From contig URRB01000015.1 of the NCBI GenBank assembly GCA_900550195.1, forward strand, positions 1-61,584: a stretch of 61,584 nt of DNA. The letters are read 5' to 3'. The notes under the pieces are model-generated. The model made no database searches. It saw nothing but the letters and a program-made list of their open reading frames with translations, and had not been told where the DNA came from. How positions within the stretch are numbered: position 1 is the stretch's first letter; every line of letters begins with the position of its first letter. This stretch comes from an uncultured Collinsella sp. GTDB lineage: Bacteria > Actinomycetota > Coriobacteriia > Coriobacteriales > Coriobacteriaceae. Made by a program: the position numbers and the translations under genes. This document shows, in pieces, positions 44,308 through 52,658 of the stretch.

Positions 44308-45060
44308 ATGACGCAAGCGATAACAGATCCCAAGCAGGCCTCCGCCGCGCTGGCGGAGCTGTTCAATACCCACGAGCGCGTGGTGTTCTTTGGCGGCGCT
44401 GGTGTTTCCACGGCAAGCGGCATTCCCGATTTTCGCAGCGTGGACGGCCTGTATCACCAGCAGTTTGCCTATCCGCCCGAGACCATGCTGTCGCACAGCT
44501 TTTACGAGACACATCCGGCGGAGTTCTTCGACTTTTACCGAACCAAGATGATCGCGCTTAACGCTAAGCCCAACCGCTGCCACATCAAGCTGGCCGAGCT
44601 GGAGCGCGTCGGCAAGCTTGATGCCGTGGTGACGCAAAACATCGACGGCTTGCATCAGATGGCGGGCTCGCAGCGCGTGTTTGAGTTGCACGGATCGGTC
44701 CATCGCAACATTTGCCAGTCGTGCGGAGCGGTCTATAGCGCCGAGTGGATTTGCTCGCGCGAGCACGAGGACGCCGCGGGCGTGCCCGTGTGCTCCGCGT
44801 GCGGAGGTCGCATCAAGCCCGATGTGGTGCTCTACGAGGAGCCGCTCAACGAGCATGTGTTGACCGGTGCCGTTGCCACCATCGCCGCGGCCGATGCCCT
44901 CATTGTGGGTGGGACCTCGCTCGTGGTGTATCCGGCGGCGGGCCTTACACGCTACTTTACCGGTGATACGCTGGCCATATGCAATCTTGCTCCCACCGAT
45001 CAGGATGCAAATGCCGACCTGCTGATTTCTTGCGACATCGCGGCCGCGTTTGCGTTCTAG
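44308..45060 (+). CDS. NAD-dependent protein deacylase (Sir2 family)
   Basis: This 250-aa sirtuin has GAGVSTASGIPDFRS (30-44), TQNIDGLHQ (~109-117), catalytic His128 (ELHGS) and four zinc cysteines (136, 139, 162, 165). KPDVVLYEE follows. It removes acyl groups from lysines using NAD. ATG 44308 follows CGGAGGACAG. The next gene downstream on the same strand is folP-folK. Confidence 0.95.
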   Translation: MTQAITDPKQASAALAELFNTHERVVFFGGAGVSTASGIPDFRSVDGLYHQQFAYPPETMLSHSFYETHPAEFFDFYRTKMIALNAKPNRCHIKLAELERVGKLDAVVTQNIDGLHQMAGSQRVFELHGSVHRNICQSCGAVYSAEWICSREHEDAAGVPVCSACGGRIKPDVVLYEEPLNEHVLTGAVATIAAADALIVGGTSLVVYPAAGLTRYFTGDTLAICNLAPTDQDANADLLISCDIAAAFAF

Positions 45061-45074
45061 CCCGCGCGCGCGGA

Positions 45075-45135
45075 TACAATAGAAAGACTGAGTGCAAAGC
45101 GACCCCGCCGCCAGCTCCCCAAGCTCGGCGGCGTG
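45075..45135 (+). promoter_or_regulatory. Candidate -10 and leader hairpin before folP-folK
   Basis: TACAAT (45075-45080) is a candidate -10 box. Then CGCCGCC and GGCGGCG pair across ~14 nt (45107-45134), just before the AGGAGG of the next gene. The hairpin could terminate the sirtuin transcript or fold in the fol leader. Confidence 0.35.
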
Positions 45136-45155
45136 GGCATTTTAGGAGGATGTTC

Positions 45156-46898
45156 ATGGCGAACGACAGCAAGACATGGCGGTGCGGAAAGTACGAGCTC
45201 AGCTTTGACCGTCCGCGCATCATGGACGTCCTCAACGTGACGCCCGATTCGTTTAGTGATGGCGGGGAACACTTCGACCCGGATGCCGCCATCGAGTACG
45301 GCCTGGCGATGCTCGACGCCGGCGCCGACATCATCGACGTGGGCGGCGAGTCCACGCGCCCTGGTTTTACCCCGGTCAACCCCGACGAGGAGGCTCGCCG
45401 CGTGCTGCCCGTGGTGCGCGCGCTGGCCAAAGAGGGCGCTATCGTCTCGATTGACACGCGCCACGTGGCGGTTGCTAAGGCGGCCGTGCGCTGCGGCGCC
45501 TCGATCGTCAACGACGTGACGGGCTTCACCGATCCCGAGATGGTCGAGTTTGTTAAGACGAGCACCTGCGGCGTCATCGTGATGCACGCCGGCGAGGTCG
45601 CTGCGAGCGCTCGCACGCACGCGACGGTGCAGCTCGATACCTCGGCCGCGGCGTTTGTTGCCGAGAAGGCGCGCGAAGCGGCCGCCGAGGCTGCGCGCGA
45701 GGCCGAGAAGCCCGCCCGCCGTCGCCGTGGCAAGCTGCTGGGCGACCCTAAACCCGAGGCAAAGCTCCCGGGCGGTGTGGTGCAGCCCTCGCTGCCGTTT
45801 GGCGATCCCGACCCCGCTCCCTCGTCCGAGCCCACTGCCGAGCCGGAGGCTCCGACCGACGAGCAAGCCGCGCCTGCTGCCGAGGCCACAGCTCCCGCGA
45901 CCGACACTACCGCCGCGCCCGAGCCGGAGCCCAGCGACCACCTGGCCGCCATGATGCGCCGCAGTGCCCGCCGCGAGGAGGCCTATGTGCCCACCTCGCA
46001 GCTTCGCCGCTTTACCCTGCCCGATTCGGCACCCATCATGCGCCGCGTTATGGGTTTCCTTTCCGACCAGGCCCGCACGCTCATCCATGCCGGTGTGTCG
46101 CGCGACCGCATCTGCATTGATCCCGGTCCGGGCTTTGGCAAGACGGCCAACGAGGACATCGTCATCCAGCGTGAGACCGCCAAGATGGCGTCGCTGGGCT
46201 ATCCGCTCATGTGCGCCGTGTCGCGCAAGCGCTTTGTGGGTGCCGTCTCGGGCGTGACCGAGGCGACTGGCCGTGATGCCGCGACGTTTGGCGTGTGCCT
46301 GGGCGCCATCCAGGCCGGTGCCAATATCGTGCGCGTGCACGATGTCGCGGGCTTTGCGCAGTTCCTGAACGGTTATTGGGCGGTCGCCAAGCCGCAGCCG
46401 CGCCGCGCGTTTGTCGCCGTGGGCTCCAACCTGGGGCATCGCTGCGACAACATCCGCGCCGCGCGCGATATGATCGCCGAGATTCCGCTCACCTGCGTGT
46501 CCAACTGCTCAAAGATCTACGAGAGCGAGCCTGCCTACGAGACGCGCCAGGATGCGTTTGCCAACGCCGTCATCGAGATCAAGACCGAGCTGGCGCCGCT
46601 GGTGCTACTCGACGAGCTTATGAAGATCGAGGCCGAGCTGGGCCGCGATCGTTCCAAAAAGGCCAAGGCCAACGGCCCGCGCACCATCGACCTGGATCTG
46701 CTGTGGATGGACGGCGAGACCCACGGCGGCAAAAAGCTGCGCCTGCCGCATCCGCTCATTGGCGAGCGCGACTTTGTGCTGGTGCCGCTCGAGGACCTGA
46801 TGCACGACCCGGCGCGATTCTTCCGTTACAACGGCGTCGAGGTCAAGGAGCCCGAGGATCGCGTGGGCCATATCGTGGGCGAATTGGGGCGTATGTAG
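45156..46898 (+). CDS. folP-folK: Dihydropteroate synthase / HPPK fusion
   Basis: This 580-aa fusion carries two consecutive enzymes of folate synthesis. The DHPS part opens with MDVLNVTPDSFSDGG (23-37) and has the family's DVGGESTRPG and IDPGPGFGKT (~322) motifs. Between them, at ~147-290, lies an inserted Ala/Pro/Glu-rich low-complexity stretch with RRRRG, in the middle of the barrel after GVIVMHAG. HPPK starts near 416 (AFVAVGSNLG) and ends with GPRTIDLDLLWMDG. ATG 45156 is preferred over 45150, which abuts AGGAGG. The stop is directly followed by the next ATG. Confidence 0.95.
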   Translation: MANDSKTWRCGKYELSFDRPRIMDVLNVTPDSFSDGGEHFDPDAAIEYGLAMLDAGADIIDVGGESTRPGFTPVNPDEEARRVLPVVRALAKEGAIVSIDTRHVAVAKAAVRCGASIVNDVTGFTDPEMVEFVKTSTCGVIVMHAGEVAASARTHATVQLDTSAAAFVAEKAREAAAEAAREAEKPARRRRGKLLGDPKPEAKLPGGVVQPSLPFGDPDPAPSSEPTAEPEAPTDEQAAPAAEATAPATDTTAAPEPEPSDHLAAMMRRSARREEAYVPTSQLRRFTLPDSAPIMRRVMGFLSDQARTLIHAGVSRDRICIDPGPGFGKTANEDIVIQRETAKMASLGYPLMCAVSRKRFVGAVSGVTEATGRDAATFGVCLGAIQAGANIVRVHDVAGFAQFLNGYWAVAKPQPRRAFVAVGSNLGHRCDNIRAARDMIAEIPLTCVSNCSKIYESEPAYETRQDAFANAVIEIKTELAPLVLLDELMKIEAELGRDRSKKAKANGPRTIDLDLLWMDGETHGGKKLRLPHPLIGERDFVLVPLEDLMHDPARFFRYNGVEVKEPEDRVGHIVGELGRM

Positions 46899-47600
46899 AT
46901 GATCGAGATGAATGCTGTTGCCGCCGGTACCGAGCTCGATGCCGCGCGCGACGCGGGTCGCGAGGGCGTGTCCTCGGGCTGGTGCGCGTGGAGCGCGGGC
47001 GACGCATCGCTGACGTTTTCGCTGGTCGTGCGCCCCGATGTGAGCATGCATGCGTTCCACGGCCTGCCGTTTGTGGCCGCGATGGGCATGATGGATGCGC
47101 TCGCGGGCACGGCCGCAACGCCGGGCCTGGGGCTTGCCGGCAAGGTGGGTATCCAGTGGCCGAGCGACATCGTGTGCGGCGCGCCCGCGTTCGAGACGTC
47201 GCTCGCGCGTGTTGCCGTCAACGGCGGTGCCGGCGCCGCAGGCATGTTTGCCGCGGTGACGGCGGATATTGAGCGTGCGGCGCTGGGTGAGCTCGGTGTG
47301 GATATGGCCGACGAAGCATTGGTCGAGACGCTGGCCGCGGCGGTGCTTGCCCGCGTGGATGCCTGGGCGGTTGTCGCCAACACGCCACAGGGAACTGCCG
47401 GCCCGCTGGCTCCGGTGCTGGGTGAGTACTTCGACATGGTGCCGCTGCTGGGTCGTCAGGTCGCGGCGGTGTCGCCCAACGGCTTGCCGCTCGCGGTCGG
47501 CGTGTTTGCGGGCCTGGACATCTGGGGCCGCGCGACCATCAAGACCGACGCCGGCGAGCAAGAGTTCCCGCCCGAGGCCGTGCGCATTCGCGGGCTGTAA
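46899..47600 (+). CDS. Divergent biotin-protein-ligase-like protein
   Basis: This 233-aa protein aligns with the catalytic and C-terminal domains of BirA-type ligases: SLTFSLVVRPDVS, then VGIQWPSDIV (BirA: KWPNDI) and a C-terminal beta-barrel (GLDIWGRATIK). The N-terminal HTH is absent and the GRGRxGR biotinyl-AMP loop is not intact (a GREGVSSGW stretch lies at that place). It may be a ligase with altered chemistry or a relic. It begins at the nucleotide after the folP-folK stop. In other bacteria birA often pairs with coaX, which lies 1.5 kb further on. Confidence 0.6.
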   Translation: MIEMNAVAAGTELDAARDAGREGVSSGWCAWSAGDASLTFSLVVRPDVSMHAFHGLPFVAAMGMMDALAGTAATPGLGLAGKVGIQWPSDIVCGAPAFETSLARVAVNGGAGAAGMFAAVTADIERAALGELGVDMADEALVETLAAAVLARVDAWAVVANTPQGTAGPLAPVLGEYFDMVPLLGRQVAAVSPNGLPLAVGVFAGLDIWGRATIKTDAGEQEFPPEAVRIRGL

Positions 47601-47636
47601 CGCGAGGCGCCCGCGCTCAAAGATAGCGATGACAAC

Positions 47637-47670
47637 AAGACCCTCCTCGGCTGTGCCGGGGAGGGTCTTT
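47637..47670 (+). terminator. Terminator after the fol/BPL operon
   Basis: AAGACCCTCCTCGG and CCGGGGAGGGTCTTT form a strong stem ending in T residues. Confidence 0.85.
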
Positions 47671-47695
47671 ACGCGACTACAGGGTGGCATCGCGG

Positions 47696-47824
47696 TTCTA
47701 TTCCTCAAAATTGAAAATATTTCGATTTTGAGGAATAGAATTAAGCCAGCTCGGCCTTTAACGAGGTATATTCGTTGCAGAGTCTATTCCTCAAAACTGA
47801 AAATCTTTCGATTTTGAGGAATAG
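47696..47824. repeat. Two copies of a ~42-bp palindrome upstream of the ATPase
   Basis: Copy P1 (47696-47740) and P2 (47784-47824) share CTATTCCTCAAAA..TTTTGAGGAATAG with a conserved YTGAAAATYTTTCGA middle. P2 ends 26 nt before the ATPase start and lies in its leader. A third copy follows the gene (49054-49100). Confidence 0.9.
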
Positions 47825-47850
47825 CGATAGAAGACCGCAGGGAGGCACCA

Positions 47851-49047
47851 ATGAAACTCATCAATAGAACGTCATATATGGACACGTTGACGAGCCTTAT
47901 TGGCGTACCGGACATCAAGGTCATAACGGGCATTCGCCGTAGCGGTAAGTCAAAATTGCTCGAGGCCCTCCGCGATTACGTGGAGGCAAATCTGTCCAAT
48001 TCGAATGTCATCCATATCAATTACAACCTCGACGAGTTCGAGGGCCTGCTCGAATATCATGCCCTGCTCGCCTATGTGAAAGAGCATCGAGTGTCCGACA
48101 AGCAAAACTTCCTGCTTATCGACGAGGTTCAGATGTGCGACGGCTTTGAACGCGCGATCAACAGCCTCCATGCATCCGAGCAGTACGACATCTTCATCAC
48201 CGGATCGAACGCCTTTTTGCTGTCGAGTGATCTGTCGACGCTCTTTACGGGGCGCACGTTCGAGATCGAGGTTTTCCCATTCTCGTTTGAGGAGTATCGC
48301 TTCTATAGTGACGAGGGCGAGGTCGATCGCGACTTCGATGAGTACGCGAGAACCGGCGGTATGTCCGGCTCTTACCCTTATCCACTGCAGGAGCAGCGCT
48401 ACCAATATCTCTCCAATGTCTTCAAAACGCTCATCGTGAGGGATATCGTGCAGCGGCATAACGTGAGAAACGAATCGGCACTGCTGCGCATTGCCGATTA
48501 CATGATGGACAACGTCTCCAACATAACGTCGGCACGCAACATTACAGATGTTTTGAATGCGGATGGGCTAAAGATTACGAACAAGACGGTCGGCACGTAC
48601 ATGGGGTACCTGTGCGATGCGTTTGCCTTCTATAAAGTTCGTCGGTACGACATTCGCGGCAAAAAATACCTTAAGAGCGGCGAGAAGTATTACCTGGCAG
48701 ACCACGCGTTCAAATACGCACTGCTTGGTACACGTGATATGGATTGGGGACGCGTATACGAGAACATGGTGGCCATCGAGCTGCTGCGCCGCGGATACGA
48801 GGTATACGTCGGTGTGCTCTATAAAAAGGAAATAGACTTTGTAGCAATCAAGCGAAGCGAGAAGCTCTACATTCAGGTGAGCGACGACATCAGCTCGGAT
48901 AAGACGTTTGAACGCGAGATTCCGCCACTGCTGAGCATTGGCGATGCGTATCCCAAGATGATTCTTGCCCGCACGCATCACGAGGCCACGGATCGCGATG
49001 GGGTGCAGATCGTGGACCTGGCGAGGTGGTTGTGCGGCGAGGCTTAG
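47851..49047 (+). CDS. AAA-family ATPase with DUF4143
   Basis: This 398-aa protein has an N-terminal AAA_14 domain with Walker A GIRRSGKS (27-34), Walker B FLLIDE (Asp91-Glu92) and a sensor stretch FITGSNAFLLS. The C-terminal DUF4143 region (~200-360) has VYENMVAIELLRRGYEVYVG and KKEIDFVA, resembling a nuclease-like fold. The physiological role of this family is unknown. The gene is bracketed by three copies of one palindrome, between the fol operon and coaX, and its codon use looks less GC-biased than its neighbours; it may be a mobile unit. The start follows AGGGAGG. Confidence 0.8.
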   Translation: MKLINRTSYMDTLTSLIGVPDIKVITGIRRSGKSKLLEALRDYVEANLSNSNVIHINYNLDEFEGLLEYHALLAYVKEHRVSDKQNFLLIDEVQMCDGFERAINSLHASEQYDIFITGSNAFLLSSDLSTLFTGRTFEIEVFPFSFEEYRFYSDEGEVDRDFDEYARTGGMSGSYPYPLQEQRYQYLSNVFKTLIVRDIVQRHNVRNESALLRIADYMMDNVSNITSARNITDVLNADGLKITNKTVGTYMGYLCDAFAFYKVRRYDIRGKKYLKSGEKYYLADHAFKYALLGTRDMDWGRVYENMVAIELLRRGYEVYVGVLYKKEIDFVAIKRSEKLYIQVSDDISSDKTFEREIPPLLSIGDAYPKMILARTHHEATDRDGVQIVDLARWLCGEA

Positions 49048-49053
49048 CAAAAA

Positions 49054-49100
49054 ATCCTATTCCTCAAAACTGAAAAATTTTCGATTTTGAGGAATAGGAT
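49054..49100. repeat. Third copy of the palindrome, downstream of the ATPase
   Basis: ATCCTATTCCTCAAAA and TTTTGAGGAATAGGAT pair perfectly around a 15-nt middle. It starts 7 nt after the ATPase stop and may double as a terminator. Confidence 0.9.
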
Positions 49101-49132
49101 TGGCGGCTGGTTGCTGCGACCTGGCGTTTACT

Positions 49133-49906
49133 CTATCCCAGCTCCTGCATGCGGCGGTAGATTTCGCAGATACCCTTGATGGTGAGCTGTCCGTCGACCA
49201 CGTCGAAGGCATCGGTCGAATCGGCGACGATGCCGGCGAGACCGCCTGTGGCGATAACGGTGGCATCCTCGCGGCCCAGCTCGCGCTTCATGCGCGCGAC
49301 CAGGCCCTCAGCCATGGCGGCGGCGCCCGTTACGGCGCCGACCTTGATGCACTCCTCGGTATCGCGGCCGATGGCGTGCTCGGGCGCCTCGAGCGGAACG
49401 CTGGCGAGCTTGGCGGCTCGGGCGGCGAGCGCGTCCATCGAAATGCGGATGCCCGGCGCAATCGCTCCACCAATGTAATAACCGTCCTCGTCGATGACGT
49501 CGATATTGGTCGCGGTGCCAAAGTCCACCACGATTGCCGGCGCGCCGTAGAAAGTTTCGGCCGCAACGGCGTTGGCGACGCGATCGGCGCCTACGGCTTG
49601 GGGACGCGCCGCGCGCAGCTTGGTCACCGCGGCCGTCTGCGGCCCAATGACGATGGCGTCTGCGGCAATGCGGTCGGCCACGGCGTGCCATTCGCGCGAG
49701 AGCTGCGGCACCACGCCCGCAAAGGCGATCGCGTCGACCGCGTCGAGCGAAAGGCCGTACATCTTAAAGAAACCCATCAGGCGCACATGGATCTCGTCGG
49801 CGGTATAGGAGCGGTCGGTGGGCATGCGCCACGACTGCACCAGCTCGTCTCCGTCAAACAGGCCCATGGCCGTCTGCGTGTTTCCCATATCGATAGCGAG
49901 CAGCAT
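49133..49906 (-). CDS. coaX: Type III pantothenate kinase
   Basis: This 257-aa enzyme phosphorylates pantothenate, the first step of CoA synthesis. The ASKHA-fold motifs are AIDMGNTQT (Asp6), GADR (106-109) and VVDFGTATN (Asp128), then GGAIAPGI. ATG 49906 has GGGAG seven nt upstream; the longer open frame is not conserved. It is convergent with the ATPase gene. Confidence 0.95.
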   Translation of the reverse strand: MLLAIDMGNTQTAMGLFDGDELVQSWRMPTDRSYTADEIHVRLMGFFKMYGLSLDAVDAIAFAGVVPQLSREWHAVADRIAADAIVIGPQTAAVTKLRAARPQAVGADRVANAVAAETFYGAPAIVVDFGTATNIDVIDEDGYYIGGAIAPGIRISMDALAARAAKLASVPLEAPEHAIGRDTEECIKVGAVTGAAAMAEGLVARMKRELGREDATVIATGGLAGIVADSTDAFDVVDGQLTIKGICEIYRRMQELG

Positions 49907-50042
49907 GTCTACTCCCAGTGTTGGCATAAAAGGACGCGCACCATTGTATACGCGCCGCCGACGGCGCTCGGCTGCGATTCGTTTACGGTGATAGGGGCTG
50001 AGGGGTTTAAATATGAAGGAATTATGCTCTACGAGATTTTCC

Positions 50043-50071
50043 TTGCCGTTTACCGAACTCCCACGTAATAT
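50043..50071 (+). promoter_or_regulatory. Promoter of the initiator tRNA gene
   Basis: TTGCCG (50043-50048), 17 nt, TAATAT (50066-50071): a good sigma-70-type match ~31 nt before the tRNA. Confidence 0.65.
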
Positions 50072-50102
50072 TCTTTCTTGCGCACATGAGGCGCCCAGAC
50101 AT

Positions 50103-50179
50103 TGCGGGGTGGAGCAGTCTGGTAGCTCGCCGGGCTCATAACCCGGAGGTCGTAGGTTCAAATCCTGCCCCCGCGACCA
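50103..50179 (+). tRNA. Initiator tRNA-fMet (CAT)
   Basis: A 77-nt cloverleaf with anticodon CAT at 50137-50139 and encoded CCA end. Initiator marks are present: three G-C pairs at the base of the anticodon loop (GGG/CCC) and A11-U24 in the D stem. Position 1 is U and 72 is G, a weak wobble instead of the C x A mismatch usual in E. coli. All other stems pair. Confidence 0.95.
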
Positions 50180-50190
50180 AGAACTTGCAG

Positions 50191-50218
50191 CTCGTCGGCC
50201 TAGCCGGCGAGTTTTTTT
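50191..50218 (+). terminator. Terminator after tRNA-fMet
   Basis: CTCGTCGGC and GCCGGCGAG pair (one G-U) around CTA, followed by seven T. Confidence 0.9.
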
Positions 50219-50267
50219 GTTATTTCGGGACCGTGTTTTCGGTCCAATTCTCGGCCTCTCAAACAAA

Positions 50268-50485
50268 ATCTCGATCTGTAACATCTAGACCCGATTTGGG
50301 CGGCTAGGTGTTACAGACCGAGATATACCGGTGGGTTGGGTCGTGTTTGTCTAAATCTGTAACACGAGGGACGGATTTTGCCGAGTTGTTGTTATAGATT
50401 GAGATTTTCTAGCAGGCGGGTTTGGTTTGTCTCGATCTGTAACAGTAAGACCCGGTTTTGCCGCGTAACTGTTACAGATTGAGAC
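50268..50485. repeat. Palindrome array III: three 57-bp units
   Basis: Units lie at 50268-50324, 50349-50405 and 50429-50485; spacers are 24 and 23 nt, identical in length to arrays I and II. Arms match RTCTCGATCTGTAACA. Middle parts and spacers differ from arrays I and II, but the left flank (CTCGGCCTC then AAAATCTC) is shared. It lies between the tRNA terminator and the flavoenzyme gene. Confidence 0.95.
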
Positions 50486-50627
50486 AAACCGGCAGGCGGT
50501 TCATCATCCATCCACCTGCCGCTACCTGCTGTCCGCCGATTTCCGTTGTGCCGCCGTGCCTCCATGCCATATCCTCTAGACAACTACGCGGCATCATCGC
50601 CGCCGCGCCTACAAGAGAGGAATATCC

Positions 50628-52658
50628 ATGACCGCACCTGCATCCAAGTTGCTCCAGCCCATTACGGTTGGCCCCCTTGAGCTCAAGAACCGCATTATGT
50701 TCCCGCCGCTGACCACCGGCTACGAGGAGCGCGACGGTTCCATCGGCGAGCGCAGCCTGGCTTTTTACGAGCGCCTGGCCCGTGGCGGCGTGAGCTACAT
50801 CGTCATCGGCGACGTTGCTCCCGTCATGACCGCAAGCCCCACGCCCAAGCTGGCAACCGACGCCCAGATCCCCACGTTTAAGGCCCTGGCCGATGCCGTC
50901 CACAAGCACGGCGCCAAGGTCGCGCTGCAGCTGTTCCACCCCGAGTACGACGTGCCCGGTGTCGGCCGCATGGTCATGGGATCCATGGCTGCCGCCAAGG
51001 TCGCGCAGGAGGCCAAGGCCGCTGGCGACGAGGAGACCTTTGCCGCCAAGATGGCCGAGTCCAACGAGATTCGCAACCAGGCCTACGCCAAGCTGCACCA
51101 CGACATGCAGCACTTTGTGAACGAGGCCAGCGTTGAGCAGCTCACCCAGATCAAGGAGGCCATCGCCGCCTCGGCCGCCCGCGCGCAGCAGGCCGGCATC
51201 GACGCCATCGAGGTCCACGGCGACCGTCTGGTGGGTTCGCTGTGCTCTGCGATCCTCAACCAGCGCACCGACGAGTACGGCGGCTCGTTCCAGAACCGCG
51301 TCCGCTATGCGCTGGAGGTCGTCGCCGCCATTAAGGAGGCCGCGCCGCAGCTGATGGTGGAGTACAAGCTCCCCGTGATCATGGAGAACCCCGACGGCAC
51401 GCCGCGCGGCAAGGGCGGCCTGCAGCCCGACGAGGCCTGTGAGTTTGCCAAGCTGCTCGAGGGCGCCGGCATCGACATGATCCAGGTTGCGCAGGCAAAC
51501 CACACCGGCAACATGGGCGACACCATTCCGCCCATGGGCGCCATGCCCTACAACTGGACGCTGCCCGTGGCCGAGCGCGTCAAGGCCCTGGTCTCCGTGC
51601 CGGTGGCAACCGTCGGCCGCGTGGTTTCGGTCGAGGCTGGCGAGAAGATCCTGGAAGACGGCTCGGCCGACATCATCGCTTACGGCCGCTCGCTCATGTG
51701 CGACCCCGACATCGCGCTGAAGGCCGCGACCGGCGAGCCCATCCGCGAGTGCCTCAACTGCAACAAGGGCTGCGTCGACGCGATTCAAAACCGCAAGTAC
51801 ATCTCGTGCGTGCTCAATGCCGAGAACGGCGATGAGGCAACCATCGCCATTAAGCCGGGCGAGGGCGACAAGAAGATCGCCGTGGTGGGCGGCGGCATCG
51901 CCGGTCTGGAGGCCGCGCGCGTGGCGGCCAAGCGCGGCTACGACGTGACCGTCTACGAGGCGAGCGATCATCTGGGCGGCCAGATTGTGCTGGCGGCCGC
52001 GCCTCCGCGCAAGGACGAGATCATGCGCTCGGTCGAGTACTACGAGAAGATTCTGCCCGGCCTGGGCGTGAAGGTCGAGCTCAACCATGCCGCTACCGCT
52101 GAGGACCTCAACGCCGCCGACGCTGCGATTGTGGCCGTGGGCGCACACGACGTGGTCATCCCCGTTCCGGGTGCCGATTCGGAGAAGGTCGTCTCGAGCT
52201 GGGACGTGCTGGCCGGCAAGGTGGAGCTTACGGGCCGCGTCGCCGTCATTGGCGGTGGCCTGGTGGGCACCGAGACTGCCGAGTACCTGCTGCAGCACGG
52301 CTGCGAGGTGGCGATCGTGGAGATGCTCGACAAGATTGCCGCGGGCGAGTCCGAGACCATTCTGCCGCTGATTATGAGCGATTTTGCAGAGCACAACGTG
52401 GAGCAGCACGTGAAGACCCGCCTGACCGCCATTACCGACGAGGGCGTGGAGGCCATTTGCACCACCGAGGATGGCGCCGAGGAGCCGGTGAGGATCGCCT
52501 GCGATTACGTGGTGATGGCCGTGGGCTCCAAGGCCAACGCGTTTGACCTGGATGGCGTGACGGTGCCCGTGACCTGCGTGGGCGACTGCTCGGGTGAGCG
52601 CACCGCCGACATTGCGAGCGCCATTCGCACGGCGTATCACGCGGCCAACGAGCTGTAG
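50628..52658 (+). CDS. Fe-S flavoenzyme of the 2,4-dienoyl-CoA reductase / old yellow enzyme family
   Basis: This 676-aa NAD(P)H:flavin oxidoreductase has an N-terminal FMN barrel (~1-360), a [4Fe-4S] motif CLNCNKGC (~375) plus a later Cys, and FAD (VVGGGIAGLEAA, ~418) and NADH (VIGGGLVGTETA, ~538) folds. The length matches dienoyl-CoA and enoate reductases and BaiCD/BaiH-type enzymes. Two oddities: an Ala/Glu-rich helical insert (~120-165) and VHGDRLVG in place of the usual H-A-A-H-G-Y-L segment before NQRTDEYGGS. The substrate cannot be assigned. The start follows AGAGGAA. Confidence 0.85.
   Translation: MTAPASKLLQPITVGPLELKNRIMFPPLTTGYEERDGSIGERSLAFYERLARGGVSYIVIGDVAPVMTASPTPKLATDAQIPTFKALADAVHKHGAKVALQLFHPEYDVPGVGRMVMGSMAAAKVAQEAKAAGDEETFAAKMAESNEIRNQAYAKLHHDMQHFVNEASVEQLTQIKEAIAASAARAQQAGIDAIEVHGDRLVGSLCSAILNQRTDEYGGSFQNRVRYALEVVAAIKEAAPQLMVEYKLPVIMENPDGTPRGKGGLQPDEACEFAKLLEGAGIDMIQVAQANHTGNMGDTIPPMGAMPYNWTLPVAERVKALVSVPVATVGRVVSVEAGEKILEDGSADIIAYGRSLMCDPDIALKAATGEPIRECLNCNKGCVDAIQNRKYISCVLNAENGDEATIAIKPGEGDKKIAVVGGGIAGLEAARVAAKRGYDVTVYEASDHLGGQIVLAAAPPRKDEIMRSVEYYEKILPGLGVKVELNHAATAEDLNAADAAIVAVGAHDVVIPVPGADSEKVVSSWDVLAGKVELTGRVAVIGGGLVGTETAEYLLQHGCEVAIVEMLDKIAAGESETILPLIMSDFAEHNVEQHVKTRLTAITDEGVEAICTTEDGAEEPVRIACDYVVMAVGSKANAFDLDGVTVPVTCVGDCSGERTADIASAIRTAYHAANEL

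Noticed and set aside
46899..47600. A lipoate ligase
   Set aside because: The WPSDIV motif and the C-terminal SH3-like barrel fit the biotin-ligase branch better, although activity is doubtful.
47851..49047. A transposition ATPase of an insertion sequence
   Set aside because: The AAA_14 plus DUF4143 architecture is not that of IstB or TniB, and no transposase is adjacent.
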